DNA of 64,000 nt, taken from the NCBI RefSeq assembly GCF_005281615.1, contig NZ_SZZM01000001.1, forward strand, positions 62,272 to 126,271. The letters are read 5' to 3'. The notes beneath the pieces are model-generated. The model ran no database searches. It had not been told where the DNA came from and saw only the letters and a list, made by a program, of their open reading frames with translations. This DNA is from Rhodoligotrophos defluvii (GTDB lineage: Bacteria > Pseudomonadota > Alphaproteobacteria > Rhizobiales > Im1). Of this stretch, positions 8,278 to 16,572 are shown piece after piece (positions within the stretch are counted from its first letter, which is position 1; each line of letters begins with the position of its first letter). A program made the translations under genes and the position numbers.

Positions 8278-9180
8278 TCAGCCGAGCCAGCTGCCGAGCA
8301 AGCGGTTAAAGTCGTCTGACGCTTCGTGCATCACCCAGTGGCCTGCATGCGGGAAGATGTGCATTTCGGAATGGCGGATCAGCGCGGCGAGCTTCAGGCC
8401 ACGGGCTACCGGCACCGTGGCATCCGCGCCGCCCCAGACGAGCAGCGCGGGGGTGCCCAGGCGGCCGAGATGGGGCAGAATGTGCTGCTCCTGTACGGAC
8501 GTATAATCACCGTAGCTCGGCCGCTGCTTCGCGAGATTGAGGAAGCAGGCGAGATTGCCCGAACTCTTGGCCAAGCGGAAATTCTCGCGCAGCAGCGCCT
8601 CGAAAGGCGGGTCGGCGCGGTAGCGTAGGTGGCCCTCGCTGCGCACAAAGGTCTCTTCGTCGACGCTGCGGCCGACATAGTCATAGGCCTCGGCCGAGGC
8701 CTCCTGCCAGGCCCTATCCTCATCGCCGCCAAGGCGCGGCGATGTGCCGCCGCTGGTGACAACCACCAGACGGGAGATGCGGCCGGGATTGTCGAGGGCG
8801 AGCTTCGTTGCGATGAACCCGCCTTCGGAATGACCTACAAGCGCGACATCCTGAAGGTCGAGCGCATCGAGCACCGCTTGCGCATGGTGCGCACGGGCCA
8901 GCCGGTCGAGATAGCGGCGGTCGGCCGGGATCTCGCTGCGGCCGAAGCAGGGCTGGTCATGGGCGATGACCCTGTGTGTCTGGGCAAGCACCGGGAACAG
9001 ACGAAACCAGGTGAGCCATGCATCCACGGCGATGCTGGCGCCGTGCAGCAGCAGCACCGGGGCGCCCTGCCCTGCTTCCATCACGAAGGTGTCGTAGCCA
9101 CCGGCGCGAATGGTGCGGCACGTGGCCGGAAGCGGCGGAGGCGCGACCGATGAGTTCGTTGCAACGCTCTTTGGCACCAT
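8278..9180 (-). CDS. Alpha/beta hydrolase (C-C bond or ester hydrolase type)
   Basis: A 300-residue hydrolase with the alpha/beta fold. The oxyanion-hole strand is VLLLHGAS, the nucleophile elbow GHSEGG (Ser near residue 147), the acid probably the Asp in GGADATVP, and the base the His in AGHWVMHE near the C-terminus. It resembles the meta-cleavage product hydrolase/haloalkane-dehalogenase-like branch in length and layout, but no specific substrate can be read. There is no signal peptide, so it acts in the cytoplasm. The ATG at 9180 has GGAG six bases upstream. It is encoded upstream of the LLM monooxygenase on the same strand, 161 bases away, and could process the monooxygenase product. Confidence 0.85.
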   Translation of the reverse strand: MVPKSVATNSSVAPPPLPATCRTIRAGGYDTFVMEAGQGAPVLLLHGASIAVDAWLTWFRLFPVLAQTHRVIAHDQPCFGRSEIPADRRYLDRLARAHHAQAVLDALDLQDVALVGHSEGGFIATKLALDNPGRISRLVVVTSGGTSPRLGGDEDRAWQEASAEAYDYVGRSVDEETFVRSEGHLRYRADPPFEALLRENFRLAKSSGNLACFLNLAKQRPSYGDYTSVQEQHILPHLGRLGTPALLVWGGADATVPVARGLKLAALIRHSEMHIFPHAGHWVMHEASDDFNRLLGSWLG

Positions 9181-9241
9181 TCTGCTCCGGACTCCCCAAC
9201 AGCTCTTGCGTTACCTCGGTCGCGGCGAGGTTCCCTCTTTG

Positions 9242-9332
9242 CCCCTGGATCGCCGGGTCAAGCCCGGCGATGACGTAAATTGCTGAAGGTTCAATAAAAT
9301 TCGTCATGCCCCGGCTTGACCGGGGCATCCAG
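9242..9332. repeat. Two REP-like palindromes in inverted orientation
   Basis: Copy one (9242-9275) reads CCTGGATCGCCGGGTC then AAGCCCGGCGATGACG. Copy two (9302-9332) reads CGTCATGCCCCGGC then TTGACCGGGGCATCCAG, the same element on the other strand with a variant stem. Each can fold into a hairpin with about 10 bp. Together they fill the gap between the hydrolase promoter and the aldo/keto reductase stop. The same family recurs at 17.7, 22.4, 27.2, 35.6 and 62.9 kb. Confidence 0.85.
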
Positions 9333-9362
9333 TGCCGCACACGGGTCGGCTAGATCTTAATT

Positions 9363-10343
9363 CTAGTGCCCGCTCAGATGAATGGCGCGCGGTTGATAGG
9401 CATTCTCGATGGCCTTCACATCTTCCGGCGTCAGCTCGATGTCCAGGGCCGCGACGGCCTGATCCACATGCTCAATGGCGGTGGCGCCGAAGATCGGCGC
9501 GGTGATGCCGGGCCGGCTCGCGGTCCAGGCGAGCGCCGCTTGCGAGGGCGTGATCCCGTGTCGGGCTGCCACGGACTTCACCGCCTCCAACACCGCGAAA
9601 TCACCCTCGCGATGGTAGAGCTTCATGGTGTAATCATCGCTGCGGGTGCGCGCGGACTGCGCCGGCGCCTCGCGACGGTCCGCCGAGAGGAAGCCCCGGG
9701 CCATGGGGCTGAACGGGATCAGGCCGATGCCGTTCGCCCGGCACAGCGGCAGCAGCTCGCGCTCGGCCTCGCGGTGGCAGGGGTTGTATTCGCACTGCAT
9801 GGAGACGAATTGCGGCAGGTGCTTGGCCCGGGCGATGTAGAGGCACGAGCAGAAGCTCCAGGCGGGCATGGTGGTGGCGCCGACATAGAGCACCTTGCCG
9901 CTGCGCACCAGGTCGGCAAAGGCATCCACCAGCTCGTCGAGATCGGTGTTCGGATCCCAGATATGGGTCTGGAACAGGTCGATATAGTCGGTCTTGAGCC
10001 GCTTCAGTGACGCGTCCGCCGCCTCGAAGAGATGCTTGCGGGAATAGCCGCGGCCATTGGCGTGGGGCTGCATCGGGTTGCCGGCCTTGGTCGCCACCAC
10101 GATGCTGTCGCGCGGCACCTGAGCGACCAGCAAGTCGGCCAGGATGCGCTCGCTCTCGCCGAGAGAGTAGAAGTCGCAGGTGTCGAAAAGATTGATGCCG
10201 AGATCGAGCGCGCGCGCGATGATCGGCCGGGCGGCATCCCGGCCCAGCACCCATTCGCGCCAGCTCTTCGCGCCGAAGCCCATGGCGCCGAGCCCCAGAC
10301 GCGATACTTTGAGGTTGGCTCGGCCGAGCCTTACATAATCCAT
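9363..10343 (-). CDS. Aldo/keto reductase
   Basis: A 326-residue NAD(P)H-dependent aldo/keto reductase with a TIM barrel. The catalytic tetrad is visible: Asp and Tyr in FDTCDFYSLGESE, Lys in VATKAGNP and His in FQTHIWD. The C-terminal cofactor region (APIFGATAIEHVDQAVAALD) is intact. The start is ATG at 10343 (MDYVRLGRANLKVSRLGLG), the classical family N-terminus, with AGGATCAGG before it. It follows the GntR regulator by 10 bases, so the two are co-transcribed and autoregulated. In this locus it would reduce an aldehyde or ketone intermediate; the substrate is unknown. Confidence 0.9.
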   Translation of the reverse strand: MDYVRLGRANLKVSRLGLGAMGFGAKSWREWVLGRDAARPIIARALDLGINLFDTCDFYSLGESERILADLLVAQVPRDSIVVATKAGNPMQPHANGRGYSRKHLFEAADASLKRLKTDYIDLFQTHIWDPNTDLDELVDAFADLVRSGKVLYVGATTMPAWSFCSCLYIARAKHLPQFVSMQCEYNPCHREAERELLPLCRANGIGLIPFSPMARGFLSADRREAPAQSARTRSDDYTMKLYHREGDFAVLEAVKSVAARHGITPSQAALAWTASRPGITAPIFGATAIEHVDQAVAALDIELTPEDVKAIENAYQPRAIHLSGH

Positions 10344-10353
10344 CCTGATCCTG

Positions 10354-11055
10354 CTAAGCAGTGCTGCTCTTCTTGAGATCCGCCAGCACCTGCTGGGCGA
10401 AGGCGGCGGAACGCTCGACATAGGCCGTCTGGCGCGCTGCCGCGGTGTCTGCGTCGCGCTCCTTCAGGGCCGCGTAGATGTCGCGCAGAGCCTGGAGGGT
10501 GACGCGCTCGCGCTCCTCGCTCGCCGCGCGGGCGGTGATGAAGCGGAGATAGGTGATCCGCGCACCCAGGGTGTTCAAAAGCTGGCGCGCAACCTCGTTG
10601 CCGGCGCCTTCGGCCAAATGGTCGGAGAAGGCAGCAAGTCCCTGTACATAGGCGAGCACCGCCTTGCCGCTGATGGCTTTCTCGATGCGGCCGAGGATCT
10701 GCTCGAGCGCGGCGATCTGCTTTTCACTCGCCCGGGCCACGAAATAGCGGGTCATGGCGGGCTCCAGCACGGCGCGGACTTCATAGATCTGACGCGCCTC
10801 GTCGGGCCCGACCTCCGCCACGAACATGCCGCGATTGGCGACCCGCGTGACCAGCCCTTCGGATTCGAGATGGCGCAACGCCTCGCGGATACTGGTGCGG
10901 CTGACGCCGGTCTCCTCGCACAGCCGCCGCTCCACCAGCTTCTGCCCGGGCTTGAAATGCAAGTTGAGGATTGCGTCACGCAGGACTTGCGTCGTGCGGT
11001 CCCGCAGGCTCACATTGTCCACAACGACACGAATGGAGCTCTTGCCGCCTACCAT
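10354..11055 (-). CDS. GntR family transcriptional regulator, FCD subfamily (regulator 1)
   Basis: A 233-residue regulator with an N-terminal winged helix (TTQVLRDAILNLHFKPGQKL; CEETGVSRTSIREALRHLE) and a C-terminal all-helical FCD ligand-binding domain. FCD regulators bind carboxylate-like metabolites, often with a metal ion, and usually repress catabolic genes until the ligand appears. It is the first gene of a unit with the aldo/keto reductase and is divergent from an alpha/beta hydrolase. The palindrome at 11116 lies in the shared promoter region, and related sites precede the monooxygenase and the oligopeptide-type importer. It is therefore the likely local repressor. Confidence 0.92.
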   Translation of the reverse strand: MVGGKSSIRVVVDNVSLRDRTTQVLRDAILNLHFKPGQKLVERRLCEETGVSRTSIREALRHLESEGLVTRVANRGMFVAEVGPDEARQIYEVRAVLEPAMTRYFVARASEKQIAALEQILGRIEKAISGKAVLAYVQGLAAFSDHLAEGAGNEVARQLLNTLGARITYLRFITARAASEERERVTLQALRDIYAALKERDADTAAARQTAYVERSAAFAQQVLADLKKSSTA

Positions 11056-11115
11056 CTCGCCCCCGATCAGCGGCGATGCTACAGCTCATGAAGAGCATTG
11101 CGTCGCCGGGATCGG

Positions 11116-11136
11116 TTTGGTATGCCATAATACAGA
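11116..11136. promoter_or_regulatory. Putative GntR operator, copy 2 (gntR/hydrolase divergent promoter)
   Basis: It begins TTTGGTATGCCATAATACA and matches copy 1 at about 16 of 21 positions. It lies between the GntR gene (start 11055) and the divergent hydrolase (start 11194). CATAAT within it could be the hydrolase -10, which would place a repressor directly on the promoter. Autoregulation of GntR is expected from this position. Confidence 0.6.
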
Positions 11137-11193
11137 AATCCAGTCAAGTCGTTGTTCCAGGCTGCATTTTGCGGCCAGTGAGGAGTGTCTGCC

Positions 11194-11991
11194 TTGAACC
11201 TCAATGAGTTGCCCGCCACCAGCACCGCACGTCCTCTGCTGAATTACGTGGCCGAGGGAGCGAGATATCCGGTGGTGCTGGTGCATGGGGTGGGCTCGCG
11301 CCTGGAGAGCTGGGACAGGGTGGCCGAGCGACTGGCCCCGCATTATCGGGTGCTCCGCGTGGATCTACGCGGCCACGGCCGGTCGAGCCTGATCCGGGAG
11401 ACTTATTCGCTCGAGAAATTCTCGGAAGACATCATCGCGGTCATGGATGCGGAGGGCATCGCGAAGGCGCACCTGGTCGGCTTCTCGCTCGGCGGGCTGA
11501 TCGGCCAGTGCCTGGCGCTCAACTGGCCGGAGCGGTTCAACAAGGTGGCCCTGCTGTCGGCCGTGGCCGCGCGCACCGAGGAGGAGCGGGCCAAGGTGGT
11601 ATCGCGCCTCGCCATCATCGAGAAGGAGGGCATCATCGGGGTGACGGGCGCGGCGCGCGAGCGGTGGTTCACCGACGCCTTTGTCGCCGCGCATCCGGAA
11701 GAGATCGACAAGCGCATTGCCGAGCTGATCGCCAATGACAAGGCCTCGTACATGGAGGCCTATCGCGTGTTCGGGCAGAGCGAGCTCGGCCACCGGCTGC
11801 ACGAGATACCGCACGAGACGCTGGTGCTGACGGGCGAGCACGACCCCGGCTCCAATACCCGCATGGCGCGGTTCATGCACGAGCAGATCAAGAATTCGCA
11901 GCTGGTGATCCTGCCCGGCCTGCGGCACAGCATTCTGGTGGAGGCCTCGGACCTCATCGCGGATCACCTGCTGGACTTTCTGGGCCGCTGA
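11194..11991 (+). CDS. Alpha/beta hydrolase, 3-oxoadipate enol-lactonase-like
   Basis: A 265-residue cytoplasmic alpha/beta hydrolase. It shows VVLVHGVGSRLESW (oxyanion loop), VDLRGHGRS, the nucleophile Ser in GFSLGG, the acid in TGEHDPGS and the His in GLRHSIL. Overall layout resembles 3-oxoadipate enol-lactonase and RutD-like hydrolases. AGGAG at 11181-11185 favours the TTG at 11194, eight bases away; a GTG at 11185 overlaps that ribosome site and would add three residues. It is divergent from GntR regulator 1 and followed by the ABC binding protein after 144 bases, so it is part of the GntR-controlled locus. The natural substrate cannot be deduced. Confidence 0.85.
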   Translation: MNLNELPATSTARPLLNYVAEGARYPVVLVHGVGSRLESWDRVAERLAPHYRVLRVDLRGHGRSSLIRETYSLEKFSEDIIAVMDAEGIAKAHLVGFSLGGLIGQCLALNWPERFNKVALLSAVAARTEEERAKVVSRLAIIEKEGIIGVTGAARERWFTDAFVAAHPEEIDKRIAELIANDKASYMEAYRVFGQSELGHRLHEIPHETLVLTGEHDPGSNTRMARFMHEQIKNSQLVILPGLRHSILVEASDLIADHLLDFLGR

Positions 11992-12041
11992 GCCTGGATG
12001 AAGGCGGAGGCGGCGGTTGTGCTCGTGTTTATGCGCTTGTT

Positions 12042-12062
12042 TTTGGTATACCGTATGATAGC
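12042..12062. promoter_or_regulatory. Putative GntR operator, copy 3 (oligopeptide-type ABC importer)
   Basis: It begins TTTGGTATACCGTATGATA and is identical to copy 1 over its first 17 bases. It lies 73 bases upstream of the binding-protein ATG. Such long identity between two unrelated promoters in the same locus is strong evidence for a common regulator. Confidence 0.68.
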
Positions 12063-12135
12063 ATCACTGCCGTCCGGATTGGCTTTGCGGTGAGGGATGG
12101 CCGCAGCCGGGCCGCAAATGGAGGGAGATTGACAG

Positions 12136-13677
12136 ATGCTGAAGGCGTTCGGCGCCAGGATCGCGCCGTTACTCACGCTCTTGCTTGCCCTGGCATGGGC
12201 CGGGACCTCGGCGGTCGCCCAGAACGCGGAAACACCCGTGCGCGGCGGCACGCTCAATGTGGGCTTCAATGATGACGCCAAGACCATGGACCCGATCTAT
12301 TCGGTGCAATGGTCGGAGCGCCAGATCCTGTTTCTGATCTACAACACGCTGTTCCGCATCGCCCCGGACTTCTCGCTCGAGCCCGAGCTGGTGAAGAGCT
12401 GGGAGATGGAGAATGACGGCAAGCGGGTGGTGCTCCACCTGCAGGAGGGCGTGAAGTTCCACGACGGCACCGATTTCGACGCGGAAGCGGTGAAGTGGAA
12501 CCTGGAGCGCCGCAAGGACGAGAAGGCGAACTCGCCGCAGCGCAACCAGCTGACGGTCATCCAGACCATCGACGTGGTGGACAAGAACACGGTCGCGCTG
12601 AACCTGGAGAAGCCGTTCCCGCCGCTGCTCTCCGCCCTGGCGGATCGGGCCGGCTTCATGGTCTCGCCGACGGCCTATGAGAAGAATCCGGAAGAGTTCG
12701 GCAACAATCCTGTCGGCACCGGCGCCTTCATCTTCAAGGAATGGGTGCGCGGCAGCCACGTAAAGCTCGACCGCAACGAGAACTACTGGGAAGAGGGCCT
12801 GCCTTATCTCGACCACGTGGTGTTCAACGACATCTCGAACGCGGTGATCGGCATTCAGCGGCTGATGACCGGCGAGATCGACTTCGTGGCCCAGCTCTCG
12901 CCGCAGGATGTCCGTCTCATCCAGAACAATCCGGACATCAAGCTCGACCCGATCAAGGTTGGCCAGTGGTATTCGCTGCAGTGGCACTGGAACGAGCCCC
13001 CGTTCGACAATCCCAAGCTGCGCAAGGCGATTGCCCATGCGCTCGACCGCAACAAGATCAACGAGATCCTGTGGGCCGGCACCGGCACCGTCTCGAACGG
13101 CCCGACGCCGCCCGGCCTATGGTGGTCGCCGCCGGCCACCGACGGCTATGTCTATGACGTCGAGAAGGCCAAGGCGCTGCTGGCCGAATCCGGCGTGCCG
13201 GCGGGCACGGAGCTCGTGCTCTCCGCGCCGACGGACAACCTGCTGCGGCAGCTCGACCAGCTGGTGAAGGAACAGGTGGAGGCGATCGGGCTCAAGGTGA
13301 CGCTCGACCCGGTGGCGCAGAGCGAGTGGTATGCCCGGGTCGTTGACAAGAAGATCAACTTCACCCCAATGCGCTGGACCCAGCGCGCCGACCCGGACGG
13401 GCTGCTCTATATCCTGTTCCACAGCAAGGGTTACGCGAACACCACCGGCTACAGCAACCCGGAGGTGGACCGACTGCTGGACGAGGCACGGGCGATCGAC
13501 GACACGGCCAAGCGCAAGGCGCTTTATGACCAGGTGCACCAGCACCTGCTGGAGGACCTGCCTTACGTGCCGGTGGCCTTCGCGGCCGAGTTCGTGGCCA
13601 TGAATAAAGACGTTCATGGATTCCAGTGGATTCCAGACCTGATTCCACGATTCCGGGCCATGTGGAAAGCGGAGTAG
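12136..13677 (+). CDS. ABC transporter substrate-binding protein, oligopeptide/nickel family (SBP_bac_5)
   Basis: A 513-residue periplasmic binding protein of the DppA/OppA cluster. It has a signal peptide (residues 1 to about 31, cleaved near SAVAQN), then GGTLNVGFNDDAKTMDP, the family signature KSWEMENDGKRVVLHLQEGVKFHDG and the second-lobe RKAIAHALDRNKI. Members bind peptides, opines, nickel chelates, glutathione or plant-derived compounds, so the family alone does not fix the ligand. Two permeases and two ATPases follow. GGAGGG lies 13 bases before the ATG. A GntR operator copy lies upstream and a strong hairpin follows the stop, which may hold binding-protein mRNA above that of the permeases. 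Confidence 0.92.
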   Translation: MLKAFGARIAPLLTLLLALAWAGTSAVAQNAETPVRGGTLNVGFNDDAKTMDPIYSVQWSERQILFLIYNTLFRIAPDFSLEPELVKSWEMENDGKRVVLHLQEGVKFHDGTDFDAEAVKWNLERRKDEKANSPQRNQLTVIQTIDVVDKNTVALNLEKPFPPLLSALADRAGFMVSPTAYEKNPEEFGNNPVGTGAFIFKEWVRGSHVKLDRNENYWEEGLPYLDHVVFNDISNAVIGIQRLMTGEIDFVAQLSPQDVRLIQNNPDIKLDPIKVGQWYSLQWHWNEPPFDNPKLRKAIAHALDRNKINEILWAGTGTVSNGPTPPGLWWSPPATDGYVYDVEKAKALLAESGVPAGTELVLSAPTDNLLRQLDQLVKEQVEAIGLKVTLDPVAQSEWYARVVDKKINFTPMRWTQRADPDGLLYILFHSKGYANTTGYSNPEVDRLLDEARAIDDTAKRKALYDQVHQHLLEDLPYVPVAFAAEFVAMNKDVHGFQWIPDLIPRFRAMWKAE

Positions 13678-13693
13678 AGTAGATTCCAGCATG

Positions 13694-13735
13694 GATTTGC
13701 ACGGTCTGTATACCGTCATACAGGCCGTGCAAATC
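13694..13735. promoter_or_regulatory. Long perfect-arm hairpin containing a GntR-like operator core
   Basis: Two 18-base arms (13694-13711 and 13718-13735, starting GATTTGCACGG and ending CCGTGCAAATC) differ from perfect pairing at one G-T position and enclose the loop ACCGTC. It lies 17 bases after the binding-protein stop. There is no T run after it, so it is more like an mRNA-stabilising stem-loop or an operator than a terminator. Its centre, TATACCGT, is the core of the GntR sites at 8157 and 12042. Confidence 0.7.
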
Positions 13736-13765
13736 TCGGGTTGAGCAGCCTAGGAGTTTGCGCGC

Positions 13766-13903
13766 ATGAAGCGCTGTCAGACGTTCATCGATGGTGGATG
13801 GTGCGGGACCCGCAACGACGCGACCGTCTCGTCGGCCGAACCGGTGGCTGGCGATGAGCGCGCACGGTCTTGCCAGGTTGCCCACCCGTTCGTAATGCGA
13901 TGA
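13766..13903 (+). pseudogene. Aldehyde dehydrogenase N-terminal remnant
   Basis: A 45-codon frame begins with ATG after a TAGGAG ribosome site. Its first 30 residues (MKRCQTFIDGGWCGTRNDA, then TVSSAEPVAGDE) read like the N-terminus of an NAD-dependent aldehyde dehydrogenase, where FIDGxW and a PATGE-like segment are typical. The similarity then stops and the frame ends at TGA, about 440 residues short of a full enzyme. Nothing resembling the rest of the enzyme follows before the permease. I read it as the leftover 5' end of a deleted gene. It could instead be a chance short peptide. Confidence 0.45.
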
Positions 13904-13943
13904 CATTCGTGCAGGTCACGAGGCCGCACCGGCGAGGTGCGCG

Positions 13944-14882
13944 ATGATCACCCATATTGCACGGCGCCTGCTGTTGATGGTGCCGAACGTTGTTCTGCTG
14001 ACCTTCATCCTGTTTGCGGCGGTGACGAACTTCCTCGGTAGCCCGGCAGCCATCATGCTGGGCCAGGAGGCATCGCCCGAGGCCATCGCCGCACTGAATG
14101 CGCAATACGGATTCGACCGGCCGGTGCTGGTGCAATATCTCGACTGGATGGGCAACGCGCTGCAAGGCGATTTCGGCCGCTCCTATGCCAACCGCACATC
14201 GGTTGCCGATGCGGTGCTGCCGGCCATTCCGGTGACCCTGGAGCTGGCCTTCTGGGCCATCGCGCTCGCGGTGGTCGCGGCCGCGCTCATCAACTCCATT
14301 CCGGTGCTGCGCAAAACCATCGGCACACTCGTTTCGGGCCTCAGCATCGTCGGCATCACCGTGCCCAATTTCATGATCGGCATCAGCCTGATCTATCTGC
14401 TTTCGGTGCAGATGCGCTGGCTGCCGACGACAGGCTGGGTGCCGTGGTCGCAAGGGGTGGTGCCGCACCTGACCCATTTGATCATGCCGGTGCTCACGCT
14501 TTCGGCCTTCTATTTCGGCTCGTTCACCCTGGTCTATCGAGCGGAGTACCGGGCAGTCTACCGGCAGCTGTTCATCAAGGTGGCGCGCGCCAAAGGCCTG
14601 AGCGAGACGCGCGTGTCCTTCGCCCATGCCCTGCCCAACTCGATCCTGCCGGTCATCACCTATGTGGGCCTGTCGCTCGGGCAATTGGTGGGCGGCGCGG
14701 TGGTGACCGAAACGGTGTTCTCAATGCCGGGCGTCGGCCGCCTGTTCGTCAATTCGATCGGCACCCATGACTTCCCGGTCATGCTGGCGATTGGCATGCT
14801 GATCATCGTCGGCGTCATGCTCATGAACCTGATCGCGGACATCGTGTATACGATGGTCAATCCGCAGATCCGCCTGGGCTAG
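13944..14882 (+). CDS. ABC transporter permease, DppB/OppB type
   Basis: A 312-residue inner-membrane permease with six helices. The N-terminal signature is ITHIARRLLLMVPNVVLLTFILF and the cytoplasmic EAA loop is YRQLFIKVARAKGLSETRVSFAHALPNSILP. The usual DppB hallmark FDRPVLVQYLDWM is present. It pairs with the next permease to form the channel for the oligopeptide-type importer. The C-terminus, DIVYTMVNPQIRLG, is complete. It lies nine bases upstream of the second permease gene. The 266-base gap separating it from the binding-protein gene holds a hairpin and an aldehyde dehydrogenase remnant. Confidence 0.93.
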   Translation: MITHIARRLLLMVPNVVLLTFILFAAVTNFLGSPAAIMLGQEASPEAIAALNAQYGFDRPVLVQYLDWMGNALQGDFGRSYANRTSVADAVLPAIPVTLELAFWAIALAVVAAALINSIPVLRKTIGTLVSGLSIVGITVPNFMIGISLIYLLSVQMRWLPTTGWVPWSQGVVPHLTHLIMPVLTLSAFYFGSFTLVYRAEYRAVYRQLFIKVARAKGLSETRVSFAHALPNSILPVITYVGLSLGQLVGGAVVTETVFSMPGVGRLFVNSIGTHDFPVMLAIGMLIIVGVMLMNLIADIVYTMVNPQIRLG

Positions 14883-14891
14883 GAGCACCTG

Positions 14892-15665
14892 ATGCTGGCA
14901 AGGCGCATCCTCGGCATCACCATCATCGCCATCGTGGCGCTGTGCGGGATTTTCGCGCCGTATCTCGCCCCTTACGACCCCTACCAGTCGAGCATGGATT
15001 TCCTGCAGGGCCCCTCGCCCGACCATTGGCTCGGCACCGACAATCTCGGCCGGGACGTGCTGTCGCGGCTGATCTATGGCGCGCGCATCTCGCTGGTGGT
15101 GGGCGCCGGCGCGGCCATCGTCGCCACGCTGCTCGGCGTGCCGATCGGGCTGATCGCCGGCTATGGCGGCGGCAGGATCGACCTGGTGCTGGTTCAGATG
15201 ATCGATCTCTTCATCGCCCTGCCCGGCCTGGTGCTGGCGCTCTTGATCACCGCAATGGTTGGGGCGACCGTCACCAACCTCGCCCTGGTGCTGGGCTTCG
15301 TCATGTGGCCCACCGTGGCCCGCCTGGTGCGCGGCCAGGCCCTGCAGATCCGCGAGGCTACCTATGTCGAAGCGGCCCGCGCGGTCGGCGGCAGCGCCAC
15401 GTGGATCGTCAGCCGCCATATCTGGCCGAACATCATCCGCGTCGTCGGGGCGCAGTTCGCGATCACCGTGTCCTTCGCCATATTCACGTCAGCCAGCCTG
15501 AGCTTCCTGGGTCTGGGCGTGCCGCCGCCGGCAGCGGACTGGGGCAGCATGGTGCGCGAGGGCTTCCCGTTCCTGGCCCTGTTTCCGGCGATGAGCCTGG
15601 CCCCTGGCGCAGCGGTGGGCGTGACCGTGCTTGGCTTCTACCTCATAGGATCGAGCGTTGACTGA
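14892..15665 (+). CDS. ABC transporter permease, DppC/OppC type
   Basis: A 257-residue permease partner with the DppC N-terminal motif APYDPYQSSMDFLQGPS then HWLGTDNLGRDVLSRLIYGAR, and the EAA loop YVEAARAVGGSATWIVSRHIWPN. It is on the short side because the family's C-terminal tail (usually a DxLDPR-like ending) is replaced by GSSVD; the last membrane helix is retained. Its stop overlaps the start of the next gene by eight bases, indicating translational coupling. It forms the membrane channel with the preceding permease. Confidence 0.92.
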   Translation: MLARRILGITIIAIVALCGIFAPYLAPYDPYQSSMDFLQGPSPDHWLGTDNLGRDVLSRLIYGARISLVVGAGAAIVATLLGVPIGLIAGYGGGRIDLVLVQMIDLFIALPGLVLALLITAMVGATVTNLALVLGFVMWPTVARLVRGQALQIREATYVEAARAVGGSATWIVSRHIWPNIIRVVGAQFAITVSFAIFTSASLSFLGLGVPPPAADWGSMVREGFPFLALFPAMSLAPGAAVGVTVLGFYLIGSSVD

Positions 15666-16572
15666 ACGGCGCAGCATATCGGGCGAATCCACCAGCCAGC
15701 CGCCGCTGATTTCGGTGCACGATCTTTCCGTGTCGTTCCGCATCGCCAAGGGCCGGGTCGATGCGGTGCGCCAGGTCTCGTTCTCGATAGCACCGGGCGA
15801 GATCGTGGCGCTGGTGGGCGAATCCGGCTCCGGCAAGTCCACCATCGGCCAGGCGCTTATGGGACTCTTGCGCTATGACGACAAGGCGGAGGTTGCAGGC
15901 TCGGCGCTGTTCCGCAGCCGGGAAGATGGCGAGGTCGACCTCGTGAAGATCTCTGATCGGGCCATGCGCCGCCTGCGCGGCAACGAGCTTGCCATGATCT
16001 TCCAGGAGCCGATGTCGTCACTCAACCCACTGTTCACGGTGGGCGGCCAGATCACGGAGCAGATCCGGGCGCATCGCGATGTCTCCAGGCGCGAGGCGAG
16101 GACGCAGGCCCTGGCGCTGCTGGAGCAGCTCGGTTTTCCCAATCCCGCCAAGACGCTCACCAGCTATCCGCACCAGCTGTCCGGCGGCATGCGGCAGCGG
16201 GCGATGATCGGCATGGCCTTATCCTGCGACCCTGCCCTGCTGATCGCGGACGAGCCGACCACGGCACTGGACGTGACCATCCAGGCGCAGATCATCGATC
16301 TGTTGAAGCGGCTGCAGGCGCGCACGCAGATGGCGATTCTGTTCATCACCCACGACCTCGGGCTGGTGGCCGAAATCGCCAACCGCGCGCTGGTCATGCA
16401 TAACGGCCAGGTGGTGGAGCAAGGCTCGGTGCTGGACATCTTCAAGCAGCCGAAGATGCCCTATACGCGCAGCCTGCTGGCGGCGGTGCCGCGGCTCGGT
16501 GCCTCCCGGTGCAAGGCCGCCGTCGACGAGGCCGGCACGGAACCGGCCCCCATTCCCGCGCAGGCCCGATGA
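15658..16572 (+). CDS. ABC transporter ATP-binding protein, DppD/OppD type
   Basis: A 304-residue ATPase with Walker [10 protein letters not shown], the Q-loop region [19 protein letters not shown], signature LSGGMRQR, Walker [13 protein letters not shown] and switch His in FITHDLG. It energises the oligopeptide-type importer together with the next gene. The C-terminal Cys-rich segment usual in OppD/DppD is missing; the protein ends in a short Ala/Pro tail. The start is the TTG at 15658, with AGGA eight bases upstream, and it overlaps the permease stop. It overlaps the next ATPase by an ATGA junction. Confidence 0.92.
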   Translation: MTERRSISGESTSQPPLISVHDLSVSFRIAKGRVDAVRQVSFSIAPGEIVALVGESGSGKSTIGQALMGLLRYDDKAEVAGSALFRSREDGEVDLVKISDRAMRRLRGNELAMIFQEPMSSLNPLFTVGGQITEQIRAHRDVSRREARTQALALLEQLGFPNPAKTLTSYPHQLSGGMRQRAMIGMALSCDPALLIADEPTTALDVTIQAQIIDLLKRLQARTQMAILFITHDLGLVAEIANRALVMHNGQVVEQGSVLDIFKQPKMPYTRSLLAAVPRLGASRCKAAVDEAGTEPAPIPAQAR

